Program-made: the position numbers and the translations under genes
Assembly (NCBI GenBank): GCA_021777365.1
Contig: JAJYDP010000167.1
Coordinates: 1-8,882 of the forward strand
DNA length: 8,882 bases
DNA from: Chloroflexota bacterium
GTDB taxonomy: Bacteria > Chloroflexota > Limnocylindria > Limnocylindrales > CSP1-4
Direction: 5' to 3'
Shown: positions 1-7,187 of the stretch, piece after piece
Numbering within the stretch: the first letter of the stretch is position 1
How the letters are laid out: every line of letters begins with the position of its first letter
The notes under the pieces: model-generated
Database searches by the model: none
Told to the model about the DNA's origin: nothing
What the model saw: the letters and a program-made list of their open reading frames with translations, nothing else

Positions 1-635
1 GAGGGTGCCCGCCACTCGCTCATGACCGTCGTGCCGGTGAAGCCGTGCGCCGACCAGAACTGGTCGAGGCGGTCCGCGAGCGCGAGGTCGTCCGGCCCGA
101 AGTCCCGCAGGAAGGTCGCGAAGTCCCCCTCCCGCAGATCGTTGTCCACGATCACGATCCGGCCGCCCGGCCGAACGATCCGCAGCGCCTCGGCGATGCC
201 GGGCTCGCAGCTCCGCACCCGGTCGCTGGCCGGCCCGAAGAAGTAGGCGAGCCGGGAGTGCAGGATGTCCACCGACTCGCCGGGGAGCGGGATCGCCTCC
301 GCGCCGGCCGCCAGCACGCTGATCCGCGCGGCGATCTCGCCGGGCTCGGCGGCGATGCGCCGGTGCAGCTGGGCCAGCATCTTCGGTGCTGGCTCGACAG
401 CGAAGACGTGCGCGGCGCGCTGCGCGTAGCGGACGGCGTGGAAGCCCCCGCCGGCGCCCACGTCCGCCACCACCCGGCCGTCCATCGGGAGCAGGCGGTC
501 CATGAACGCCTCGATCCGGGCGTCCGGGTCCGCGATCCGGTTCTCCAGCTCGTAGGTGACCGCGTCGTGCGCGCCCGGGTAGTCGTAGACGAACGGCTCG
601 GTGGGGAGCGCGGTGATGGGCAGCCCGGCCGTCAC
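1..635 (-). CDS. Class I SAM-dependent methyltransferase (partial, 3' end beyond window)
   Basis: The minus-strand frame opens with GTG at 635-633 and stays open for 211 codons to the window edge, so the C-terminus is missing. A glycine-rich motif I, VADVGAGGGF, lies at about residues 56-65, and an acidic residue ending the next strand (AVEP, E81) fits the usual ribose-binding position. A later RPGGRIVIVDND segment at about 153-164 looks like the post-motif strand of the Methyltransf_11 type. It should be a soluble enzyme that transfers a methyl group from S-adenosylmethionine; the acceptor cannot be read from sequence. The GTG start overlaps the uppS stop codon as GTGA, with only a weak GGCGG upstream, so translation is probably coupled to the isoprenyl transferase. 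That neighbour suggests an isoprenoid or lipid acceptor, which is inference. The family assignment is firm and the substrate unknown. Confidence 0.85.
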   Translation of the reverse strand, partial: MTAGLPITALPTEPFVYDYPGAHDAVTYELENRIADPDARIEAFMDRLLPMDGRVVADVGAGGGFHAVRYAQRAAHVFAVEPAPKMLAQLHRRIAAEPGEIAARISVLAAGAEAIPLPGESVDILHSRLAYFFGPASDRVRSCEPGIAEALRIVRPGGRIVIVDNDLREGDFATFLRDFGPDDLALADRLDQFWSAHGFTGTTVMSEWRAP

Positions 636-1585
636 CGGCCGTACCGCCGGGCGCGCTGCTGGAACGTCCGCAGCGCGCGCAGGAAGTCGATCTCCCGGAA
701 CGCCGGCCAGTACGCGTCGCAGAAGTAGAACTCGCTGTGCGCGCTCTGCCAGGGCAGGAAGCCGGAGAGCCGCACCTCCCCGCTGGTCCGGATGATCAGG
801 TCCGGATCGGGACGGCCGGTGGTGTACAGGTGGCGGGAGAGCTGCTCCGCGTCGATGCGTGCCGGCAGGTCGTCGGACGACACGCCGGCGTGCACGAGGT
901 CGCGGACGGTCTCGCGGCAGGCGTCCACGAGCTCGTCGTGGCCGCTGTAGGCGACCGCGAACGTCGCGAGCGGCCCATCGCTGCTGGCGGTCGCGGCCTC
1001 CGCCACCTCGATCGCGGCACGTACCCGCTCGGGGAGCGCGTCGCGGCGCCCGATCACGCGCACCCGCATCGGTGCGGGCCGGCTCCGCCCCCGTCCGGCG
1101 AGGCCCGCCAGCCGCTCGGTCACCACGTCGAGCAGCGCCGCCAGCTCCTCGGGGGAGCGCTCCAGGTTCTCGATGGAGAGGGCCCACAGGGTGACCTCGC
1201 CGATCCCGAGGGTGCGGCACCAGGCCATCACCTCGAGGATCTTGTCCGCACCCCGCCGGTGCCCCGCCGCGGGGTCGGCGAACCCCTCCCGCAGGGCCCA
1301 GCGCCGGTTGCCGTCCATGATGATCGCCACGTGGCTCGGCCTGGGATGCGCCATCACCTGCGCGCGCAGCCGGTGGGCGTAGACGCGGTAGACCGGGGCC
1401 AGGGCGAGCTGCCCGAACCAGTGCCGGGCCGACCGGTAGAGCGTCGCCGTCCGGTGCCGGACCGCAGAGGCCGGCCCGGCGGTCGCCGGCCACGGTGAGG
1501 ATGCCCTGTGCGGGGGCACGGCCGTCCCGCCGTGCCGCTCCGGGCCCCCCGTCTCCATCTTGGCCGCGTCCATGGGCGGCATCAT
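632..1585 (-). CDS. uppS: Isoprenyl transferase (cis-prenyl / Z-isoprenyl diphosphate synthase)
   Basis: The protein is 317 residues from the longest start. The family signature HVAIIMDGNRRWA is at 85-97, with the catalytic Mg-binding Asp91. SIENL follows at 138-142, and the C-terminal substrate motif RTSGEVRLSGF starts at 266, followed by WQSAHSEFYF. The enzyme condenses isopentenyl diphosphate in cis onto an allylic diphosphate, at the cytoplasm-membrane interface, to supply undecaprenyl-type carrier lipid or a shorter Z-product. The N-terminal LYRVYAHRLRAQV helix and the PDPDLIIRTSGE...WPAFR...DFLRALR pattern resemble, from memory, the mycobacterial Z-farnesyl diphosphate synthase Rv1086 more than E. 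coli UppS, so product length is uncertain. About 45 N-terminal residues (low-complexity, Pro/Ala-rich) exceed the usual length. Other starts are ATG at 1573 and GTG at 1519, the latter preceded by GGCGGGA. The methyltransferase gene overlaps its stop. Confidence 0.9.
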   Translation of the reverse strand: MMPPMDAAKMETGGPERHGGTAVPPHRASSPWPATAGPASAVRHRTATLYRSARHWFGQLALAPVYRVYAHRLRAQVMAHPRPSHVAIIMDGNRRWALREGFADPAAGHRRGADKILEVMAWCRTLGIGEVTLWALSIENLERSPEELAALLDVVTERLAGLAGRGRSRPAPMRVRVIGRRDALPERVRAAIEVAEAATASSDGPLATFAVAYSGHDELVDACRETVRDLVHAGVSSDDLPARIDAEQLSRHLYTTGRPDPDLIIRTSGEVRLSGFLPWQSAHSEFYFCDAYWPAFREIDFLRALRTFQQRARRYGR

Positions 1586-1586
1586 A
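1581..1586 (-). promoter_or_regulatory. Possible -10 element for uppS
   Basis: TATGAT on the minus strand matches TATAAT at five of six bases. It lies seven bases before an in-frame ATG at 1573, a spacing that would give a leaderless or nearly leaderless transcript starting at the fifth codon of the longest frame. No -35-like hexamer stands 16-18 bases upstream. The match overlaps the ATGATG of the longest frame, so it may be coincidental. Confidence 0.3.
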
Positions 1587-1587
1587 C

Positions 1588-1610
1588 CGGCCGCGGCGAT
1601 GCCGCGGCCG
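1588..1610. repeat. 10-bp perfect inverted repeat beside the uppS start
   Basis: Arms CGGCCGCGGC (1588-1597) and GCCGCGGCCG (1601-1610) are exact reverse complements around the 3-base centre GAT. The repeat lies two bases upstream of the longest uppS start, in the region divergent to the kinase gene. As RNA it would be a very stable hairpin and would occupy the place of a ribosome binding site. As DNA it could be an operator. Because both genes point away from it, it is not a terminator. Chance palindromes of C and G are fairly common at this base composition. Confidence 0.55.
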
Positions 1611-1655
1611 TCGGACCCGGAGCCCCGCGCGCTGGCGCCGTCGGGTCGCGCGCGC

Positions 1656-1661
1656 TAGTGT
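1656..1661 (+). promoter_or_regulatory. Possible -10 element for the histidine kinase gene
   Basis: TAGTGT fits the TANNNT form of a sigma-70-type -10 box and would start transcription near 1668, leaving a leader of about 45 bases before the GTG start. I see no good -35 hexamer upstream, so the call rests on the -10 alone. Confidence 0.3.
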
Positions 1662-1697
1662 TCCTGCACTCCCGCATTCACGAGCCTGGGGTGCGCC

Positions 1698-1705
1698 AAG
1701 GGGGA
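1698..1705 (+). promoter_or_regulatory. Ribosome binding site that decides the kinase start
   Basis: AAGGGGGA ends six bases before the GTG at 1712. No such site precedes the upstream in-frame ATG at 1508, whose reading frame lies antisense to uppS. This fixes the kinase start at 1712. Confidence 0.75.
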
Positions 1706-1711
1706 TCGTCC

Positions 1712-3043
1712 GTGAGCTCTGCGGAAACCCGGCCGGCAGCCGCTCGGCGTCCCAGCGACCGATGGCCCATCGGCAGGGGATCCGGGCTGCTCTTTGGGGC
1801 CGCACTCGGCCTGGTCGCGGCGGTGGCGAAGCTCCCGGTGGACTTCGTCGCCGGGGGGGACGTCGGCCTGCTGCCGCTCGTGCTGGGGGTCGGGCTGGCC
1901 ACGTGGTACGGGAACCGGATCGCCGGGATCGCCGCGACGGTCGGCTCGGCCGCGATGTACACGTACCTGATCTCCGTCCAGTCCGGTTCGCTGGCCCTCG
2001 CGGCACCCCAGCACTGGACGGGCGTGCTGCTCTACTTCGTCGTCGGCATGGCGGCGGTCGTGGTGGTCGCGGGTCTCCACGACGCCCGGGAACGCGAGGC
2101 CGCGACCGCGGCCGCCAGGGACGCGCTGAACCGCGCGCTGGCGGAGCGCGAGGACCGGCTCGCCGCCATGCTGGAGCGGGAGCGCCAGGCCAAGCGCCGG
2201 CGCGACGCCTTCATCGATATCGTGTCGCACGAGCTGCGGACCCCCATCACGCTCATCGTCGGGTCGGCGCGGCTGCTGCGCCGCTCGGGCCGGGAGCTCG
2301 GGGAGGACGAGCGGGAGCTGGTCGGCGGGATCGGGGCCGGCGCCGAGCGCCTCGCGCGGCTGGTGGAGGACCTGGTGGTCCTGGTCCGATCCGAACGCGA
2401 GGCGATCCCGGCCGTCGACGAGCCGGTTCGCCTGCGTCCCGTGCTGGAGCGGGTCGTGGCGGCGGAGGGGGAGCTCTGGCCGGACGTCCCCTTCGATCTC
2501 GTCGTCGACGGCGAGCTCCCGATCGTGCGTGGCGCCGACGCGTACCTGGAGCAGGTCCTGGGCAACCTGCTCTCGAACGGGGCCAAGTACAACTCGCCGG
2601 GCGGGCGCGTCCAGGTGCGCGCGTCCGCGGCTGCCGACGGCGGCGCGACGGTGCGCGTCCTCGACGACGGTCCGGGAATCGTCGAGGCGGAGGCGGAGCG
2701 GCTCTTCGATCTCTTCTACCGGTCCGGGTCCACGGCGCGCAGTGCCAGCGGCAGCGGCATCGGGCTCTACGTCTGCCGGCGCCTGGTGGAGGCGATGGGG
2801 GGCGACATCGGGGCCAGGCGGCGACCCGAGGGCGGGTCGGAGTTCCACGTGCGCCTGCTGCCCTACGCCGTCGAGCCCGAGACCGAGGCGGAGTCGGAGG
2901 TCCTGCCGGTCTCCGAGCCCGAGCCTGGGTCGGCCGCCGGCCAGGATCCCGTCAGACGCGACCTTCCCGGCCGGGACGAACCCGGCCGGGAAGTCGGCGC
3001 GGCCGCCCGGGATGCGGCGACGGTGGGCGAGCCGGGGAGCTGA
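1712..3043 (+). CDS. Membrane sensor histidine kinase (orphan)
   Basis: The protein has 443 residues from the GTG at 1712. Hydrophobic segments at about 24-41, 52-68, 70-90 and 103-121 form a compact membrane domain with very short loops, like the DUF4118 domain of KdpD-type kinases, with no sizeable extracellular sensor. A charged coiled-coil linker (about 122-165) leads to the HisKA domain: FIDIVSHELRTPIT with phospho-acceptor His173. The ATPase domain has its N box at 281-294 (QVLGNLLSNGAKYN, Asn285 and Asn289), G1 at 316-323 (VLDDGPGI), an F box at 331-339 and G2 at about 346-352 (SGSGIGL), so all catalytic boxes are present. It should autophosphorylate and pass phosphate to a response regulator, but none is encoded in this window. 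The last 55 or so residues, past the ATPase fold, are an acidic then Arg/Gly-rich tail of unknown role. The signal sensed is unknown. Confidence 0.93.
   Translation: MSSAETRPAAARRPSDRWPIGRGSGLLFGAALGLVAAVAKLPVDFVAGGDVGLLPLVLGVGLATWYGNRIAGIAATVGSAAMYTYLISVQSGSLALAAPQHWTGVLLYFVVGMAAVVVVAGLHDAREREAATAAARDALNRALAEREDRLAAMLERERQAKRRRDAFIDIVSHELRTPITLIVGSARLLRRSGRELGEDERELVGGIGAGAERLARLVEDLVVLVRSEREAIPAVDEPVRLRPVLERVVAAEGELWPDVPFDLVVDGELPIVRGADAYLEQVLGNLLSNGAKYNSPGGRVQVRASAAADGGATVRVLDDGPGIVEAEAERLFDLFYRSGSTARSASGSGIGLYVCRRLVEAMGGDIGARRRPEGGSEFHVRLLPYAVEPETEAESEVLPVSEPEPGSAAGQDPVRRDLPGRDEPGREVGAAARDAATVGEPGS
2963..2993. repeat. 13-bp perfect inverted repeat in the kinase 3' end; possible terminator
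   Basis: Arms at 2963-2975 (CTTCCCGGCCGGG) and 2981-2993 are exact reverse complements around the 5-base centre ACGAA. It would form a very stable hairpin in either transcript. It lies inside the coding sequence for the low-complexity kinase tail, 50 bases before the stop, and just beyond the end of the convergent anti-sigma gene. No T-tract follows on either strand, so it is not a canonical intrinsic terminator. It could still terminate or protect the ends of the two converging transcripts. Confidence 0.6.
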
Positions 3044-3067
3044 TCTCCGTCGCCGCCCCGGGATCGC

Positions 3068-4276
3068 TCAGCCGACGGGCTCGATCGTGCCGGTCAGCGA
3101 GAACTCGGACGCGTCGGAGGCCATGCCGACGCCGAGGCGATATTCGAGCCCGGCGTAGGCGCCGGACCCGATGCACGTCCCGGTGATCGCGACGTTGCCA
3201 GCCGTGTCCAGGGTCCCGCTCCAGACGCCCGTCCAGGTGCCCGTGTCACCGGGGATCTCCATCGTGCCCCACCACGTGGCGCTGCCGTCGGACCACCTGG
3301 CGTCCTCGTTGAAGGTCCGCATCGAGGCACCGCTGACACGCGGGTCCGACGCGAACTCCATGCATGCGCCACCGGCGCCGCGCACCCGCTGCACGTCGCC
3401 GTCGGTGATGCTGGTTCCGGTGCTGCCGATTGTCATGTCTTCGCAGGTCTCGGTGCCCGTGACGCGGATCGTTCCGGTGGCACCCGCAGCCGGCTGGCCG
3501 GCCGGCACGGGCTCGATCGTCCCCGCGACGTCCCAGGTGGTGCCGGCGTCGGCGCTCGTCTGGGTGAAGCGCCACTGCAGCCCCGCGTAGGCGCCGGAGC
3601 CCGTGAGCGCCCCGGCGATGCGGTGGGTCGTGTAGCCCGGGTCGACGATCCCGGTCCAGGGTCCTCGCCAGGAGCCGCGCGCGCCGACGAGCTCCATGGA
3701 GCCCCACACGTTCGCGCTCTGGTCGGCGGCCACGTCGACGCTGACGTCGACGGTGGACGTTCCCTGCAGCCGCGCATCCGCCGTGGCGGGGTACGCGCAT
3801 TCAAGGACGATGCCCCGGATCTGGGTGCCCTGGCCGACCGGGACCTCCGTCTCGTTCGGCGACGGAGCGCTCCAGCAGGCCAGCGTGGTGCTGATCGCGG
3901 TCGGTGCCGCCGGCGGAGTCGGCGTGGGAGACGGCGACGGCGCCACCGCCGGTACGACGGCGGCTCCCGGGACCGGTTCGCCGCCGCCGGCGCGCCCGAG
4001 GACCACGACGCCGGCCACGATGGCGACGGCGAGGATGACCACGGCGGCGACGGCGGTGGCGAGAGAGCGACCGGGGTGCCCGACCTGGTCGGGCGTGACC
4101 GGCGTGAGATGCATGCTGTCCATGGCGCGCCTCCACAGCGCGGGCCAGGAGAGGCGTCGCCGGGGGTGGCTGCGGACGTGGGCGATCGCGGCCGCCACGG
4201 CCCGATCGGGTGCCTCGAGCGGGCCCTCCTCGAGCCAGCGGGTCAGCCGAAGATCGAACTCCTCATCGCGCTTCAT
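3068..4276 (-). CDS. Membrane anti-sigma factor with duplicated extracellular domain
   Basis: The start is ATG at 4276, which overlaps the sigma gene stop as ATGA and has GGAGGAA six bases upstream; the protein is 402 residues. The N-terminus (about 1-55, MKRDEEFDLRLTRWL...) is a charged helical cytoplasmic segment of the kind that binds an ECF sigma factor. It has no cysteine, so it lacks the zinc HxxxCxxC motif. One membrane helix spans about 72-94 and a Pro/Ala/Ser/Thr linker follows at 102-125. The ectodomain is two copies of about 124 residues (134-257 and 278-401). Each begins at a Cys, has a second Cys 26-27 residues later, then WGSME or WGTME, GSGAYAGL at the same offset of 92, and ends in GTIEPV. 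It is Gly/Thr/Trp-rich and probably beta-stranded. The anti-sigma role is inferred from position and architecture; I do not recognise the ectodomain family. Confidence 0.85.
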   Translation of the reverse strand: MKRDEEFDLRLTRWLEEGPLEAPDRAVAAAIAHVRSHPRRRLSWPALWRRAMDSMHLTPVTPDQVGHPGRSLATAVAAVVILAVAIVAGVVVLGRAGGGEPVPGAAVVPAVAPSPSPTPTPPAAPTAISTTLACWSAPSPNETEVPVGQGTQIRGIVLECAYPATADARLQGTSTVDVSVDVAADQSANVWGSMELVGARGSWRGPWTGIVDPGYTTHRIAGALTGSGAYAGLQWRFTQTSADAGTTWDVAGTIEPVPAGQPAAGATGTIRVTGTETCEDMTIGSTGTSITDGDVQRVRGAGGACMEFASDPRVSGASMRTFNEDARWSDGSATWWGTMEIPGDTGTWTGVWSGTLDTAGNVAITGTCIGSGAYAGLEYRLGVGMASDASEFSLTGTIEPVG

Positions 4277-4827
4277 GCCGGGTTCCTCCAGGCGACGACG
4301 CTCCTGGACTCCGCCTCGCACGCGGCGCGGAGACTCCGCACCGCGTAGTGAAGCCGGGAGCCGGCCGTGCCCGCCGGGATCCCGAGGGTGTCGGCGATCT
4401 CGTTGACGGGCAGGCCGGCGAAGTAGTGGAGGACGAGGACCGCCCGATGTTCGGGCGTCAGTCGCCGGAATCCCTGCTCGAGCTGGTCCCGATCGGCGAT
4501 GCCGGAGATCGGGTCGTCACCGACGGGCCCATCGGTGATCGCGATCTGCCGGATCCGTGCCGTCCAGCGCCGGGCGCGCCGGGCCTCCCGGTAGCTCGCC
4601 CGGACGACGAGCCGGCAGGCCCACGCGTCGAACCGCTCTGGGTCGCGGAGAGCCGGGAGATCCTCCCAGGCATCCACCAGCGCCTGCTGCAGGGCGTCCT
4701 CGGCACGATCGGGATCCCGCAGGATCCGGAACGCGATCGCGTAGAGCCGGTCGGCCGCCAGGCGGACCAGGGCGGCGAACGCCTCCTGGTCGCCCCGCCG
4801 GGCCTGCTCGACGAGCTCGCGCTGCAT
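4273..4827 (-). CDS. ECF-type RNA polymerase sigma-70 factor
   Basis: This 184-residue protein contains only the two sigma regions typical of extracytoplasmic-function factors. Region 2 is at about 5-76: the DRAEDALQQALVDAWEDL stretch (40-57) is the core-binding helix and the FDAWACRLVVR part helps melt the -10. Region 4 is at about 115-168: LTPEHRAVLVLHYF, then the helix-turn-helix VNEIADTLGIPAGTAGSRLHYAVRSLR, which reads the -35. It would direct core polymerase to a stress or envelope regulon. The start at 4827 is supported by GGGGGAG seven bases upstream. Its stop overlaps the start of the membrane anti-sigma gene, so the two are made together and the sigma factor is probably held inactive at the membrane. 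I see no convincing autoregulated promoter in the 71 bases upstream, so read-through from the exporter gene is possible. Confidence 0.93.
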   Translation of the reverse strand: MQRELVEQARRGDQEAFAALVRLAADRLYAIAFRILRDPDRAEDALQQALVDAWEDLPALRDPERFDAWACRLVVRASYREARRARRWTARIRQIAITDGPVGDDPISGIADRDQLEQGFRRLTPEHRAVLVLHYFAGLPVNEIADTLGIPAGTAGSRLHYAVRSLRAACEAESRSVVAWRNPA

Positions 4828-4898
4828 CGTGCCGCTCCCCCCGAGCGCACCGTGTCGGTGTGCTCACCCCCTATGGGTCGCGCACTGCCGTCGACTAT

Positions 4899-7166
4899 TC
4901 AATCCCGGTCGCCGGCCGGCGACCAGTGCCGTTCGGGCGTGGACGTGCTGGGGAGCGCGGCCGGGATCGCGGGCCGAGCTCCCTCCACGTCGAGGTGGGG
5001 CAGGACCCGGTCGAGCCAGGACGGCAGCCACCAGTTGGCGCGTCCGAGCAGCGCCATGGTCGCGGGGACCAGGACCAGCCGCACGATGGTGGCGTCGATC
5101 AGGACGCTCGCGGCGAGGCCCACCGCCAGCATCTTGATCACGACCTCGCTGGAGGCGACGAACGCGATGAAGACGCTGGCCATGATCAGTGCCGCCGCCG
5201 AGATGACCCGCGCCGTCGATGCCAGCCCGGTGGCCACCGCCCCGGTGTTGTCGTGGGTGGCCTCCCAGGTCTCCTTGATCCGGGAGAGGAGGAAGACCTC
5301 GTAGTCCATGGAGAGCCCGAAGATGATGGCGAACATCATCATCGGGACGTAGGACTCGATCGGCACGTTCTCCGACAGGCCCAGCAGCGCGCGGCCCCAG
5401 CCCCACTGGAAGACGGCGACCACGAAGCCCGCGGAGGCACCGATCGACAGGAGGTTGAGCAGCGCCGCCTTCACGGCCAGCAGGAGGCTCCGGAAGGCCA
5501 GCACGATCAGCAGGAAGGCGGTGGCGACGACCACCGCGATGATGATGGGGAGCCGGCCCACCAGGACGTCCCGGAACTCCAGCTGCGCGGCGGCGTCGCC
5601 GGTGACGTACCCGGTGGCACCACTGCCGGTGAGCGCGGCGGGGAGGGCCGTGTCCACGATCCGGTGGAAGAGGGTGCCGGTGGCGGCGTCCTGGGGCGAG
5701 CTCGCCGGCACCAGCGTGCCGACCAGCAGCGCGCCGTCGGGCGAGGGCCGCAGCGGCGACACGCGCGCGACGTCGGGCAGCGCCGCGAGATCGTGCTGCA
5801 CGGTCGTGGCCAGCGTGGCGACCGCTCCGCTCGCGTGCCGGACATCCACGACGATCGTGAACGGGCCGTTGGCGCCGGGACCGAAGGCCTGGGCGATGAG
5901 GTCGTAGGCCCGCTTGTCGGTGAAGCTCGTCGGGTCCGCGCCGTTGTCCACGTGCCCCAGCTGCACGGAGAAGAGCGGGACGGTGAGGACGCCGAGTGCC
6001 AGCGCGCCGCCGACCAGGAACCACCACGGTCGCCGTGCCACCAGCCGCGCGTAGCGGTGCCAGGCGCCGTCGTCCGACGACCCGGACTCGGCCACCGGGC
6101 GCCGCAGCGCGTACCGGTCGATTCGCCGGCCGGCCAGCGCCAGGCCGGCGGGGACCAGCGTGATCGCCCCGAGTGCCGCCACCGCGACCGTGAAGACGGC
6201 CGCCAGCCCGAGCTGGCCGATGAAGGTGATCCCCGAGGCGTAGAGGCCCAGCAGGGCCACGGACACCGTGATCGCCGCGACGAGGACCGCGTGGCCGCTC
6301 GTCCCCACGGCACGCGCGGCCGCCGTGACGGGATCGACGCCGTCCATGATCGCCTGCCGGAACCGGGTGGTCAGGAAGAGCGCGTAGTCGATCCCGACGC
6401 CCAGCCCGATCATCGCCGCCAGCGTCGGTGCGTCCGTTCCGAAGGTCAGGATCCCGGCGACCAGGGAGAGGATGGAGAGGCCGATGGCGGCGCTGACGAG
6501 CGCGGTGAGGAGCGGCAGCGCGGCGCCCAGCACGCTCCCGAACGTGAGCAGCAGGACGAGCAGGGCGACCGCGAAGCCGATCGCCTCGCCCCGGAGGTCC
6601 GAGGGGGCCGGCCGCGTCAGGTCCTGGAAGCCCGTCCCGTACTCGACCTCCGCTCCGGCGGCACGCGCCGGGGCCGTGGCCTGGTCGAGGCCGGTCACGA
6701 AGCCGCTGCCGAGCGTCTTCGGCTCGACGTTCACCTGGACCATCGCGTAGGCCGTGCGGCCGTCGGCCGAGAGCGCCGGCGATCCCGGGACCAGCGGGTT
6801 CGAGACCGACAGCACGTGGGGGAGGCGCTGCAGCGCGACGATGGAACGGTCGATCGCCGTGCCGTCGGCGGCCAGGGTGCCCGAGGACACGTGGAAGACG
6901 ACCTGCCCGCTGTAGCCGCTCGCGGCCGGCTCGTTCGCGGTGAGCAGGTTCGCGCCCACCTGGGCCTGCGTGCCCGGCAGGTCGACGTTGTTGCTGAAGA
7001 TCCCTCCGGCCACCTGCCGGGCCGCGACGACGAGCATGAGGACGACGGCCCACGCGGCGATGACGGCGAGGGGATGCCGGGCGGACGAGGCGCCGATCCG
7101 CTGCAGCCGGCCGGGTGGCGCGGCATCGACCGTCGGACGCACGGAGGACGAGGACGCGAACGACAT
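4899..7166 (-). CDS. MMPL-family (RND superfamily) membrane exporter
   Basis: The protein has 755 residues in the two-half layout of MMPL transporters. A first membrane helix (about 32-49) is followed by a porter domain of about 140 residues, then five helices (about 194-345) with GVGIDYALFLTTR (Asp260-Tyr261). A second single helix (about 380-400), a second porter domain and a second five-helix bundle (about 538-708) follow, with GLSMDYEVFLLSR (Asp621-Tyr622). These paired Asp-Tyr sites match the proton-relay residues known from MmpL3-type proteins, so it should be a proton-driven exporter of lipids or hydrophobic compounds in the cytoplasmic membrane. The end is a short hydrophilic tail. 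A GGAG at 7180-7177, ten bases before the ATG, is a usable ribosome site. It is divergent from a TetR regulator that probably represses it. Substrate is unknown. Confidence 0.95.
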   Translation of the reverse strand: MSFASSSSVRPTVDAAPPGRLQRIGASSARHPLAVIAAWAVVLMLVVAARQVAGGIFSNNVDLPGTQAQVGANLLTANEPAASGYSGQVVFHVSSGTLAADGTAIDRSIVALQRLPHVLSVSNPLVPGSPALSADGRTAYAMVQVNVEPKTLGSGFVTGLDQATAPARAAGAEVEYGTGFQDLTRPAPSDLRGEAIGFAVALLVLLLTFGSVLGAALPLLTALVSAAIGLSILSLVAGILTFGTDAPTLAAMIGLGVGIDYALFLTTRFRQAIMDGVDPVTAAARAVGTSGHAVLVAAITVSVALLGLYASGITFIGQLGLAAVFTVAVAALGAITLVPAGLALAGRRIDRYALRRPVAESGSSDDGAWHRYARLVARRPWWFLVGGALALGVLTVPLFSVQLGHVDNGADPTSFTDKRAYDLIAQAFGPGANGPFTIVVDVRHASGAVATLATTVQHDLAALPDVARVSPLRPSPDGALLVGTLVPASSPQDAATGTLFHRIVDTALPAALTGSGATGYVTGDAAAQLEFRDVLVGRLPIIIAVVVATAFLLIVLAFRSLLLAVKAALLNLLSIGASAGFVVAVFQWGWGRALLGLSENVPIESYVPMMMFAIIFGLSMDYEVFLLSRIKETWEATHDNTGAVATGLASTARVISAAALIMASVFIAFVASSEVVIKMLAVGLAASVLIDATIVRLVLVPATMALLGRANWWLPSWLDRVLPHLDVEGARPAIPAALPSTSTPERHWSPAGDRD

Positions 7167-7187
7167 GCGGCGGGTGCTCCGGGAATA

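Noticed and set aside
1508..1711. A 68-codon N-terminal extension of the histidine kinase
   Set aside because: It runs antisense to uppS, is of shadow composition (Arg/His/Gly), and a strong ribosome site directly precedes the GTG at 1712.
1655..2848. A 397-codon minus-strand frame opposite the kinase
   Set aside because: It lies antisense to HisKA and ATPase motifs that are intact on the plus strand; its product has no family features.
4277..4321. A 15-residue extension of the anti-sigma protein from the ATG at 4321
   Set aside because: The ATG at 4276 has an ideal GGAGGAA site and the ATGA overlap with the sigma gene; the extension would lie wholly inside the sigma coding sequence.
4842..4870. 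Short GGTG-TGCT-CACC repeat and weak promoter-like words upstream of the sigma gene
   Set aside because: Four-base arms are expected by chance and no -35/-10 pair with acceptable spacing and match is present.
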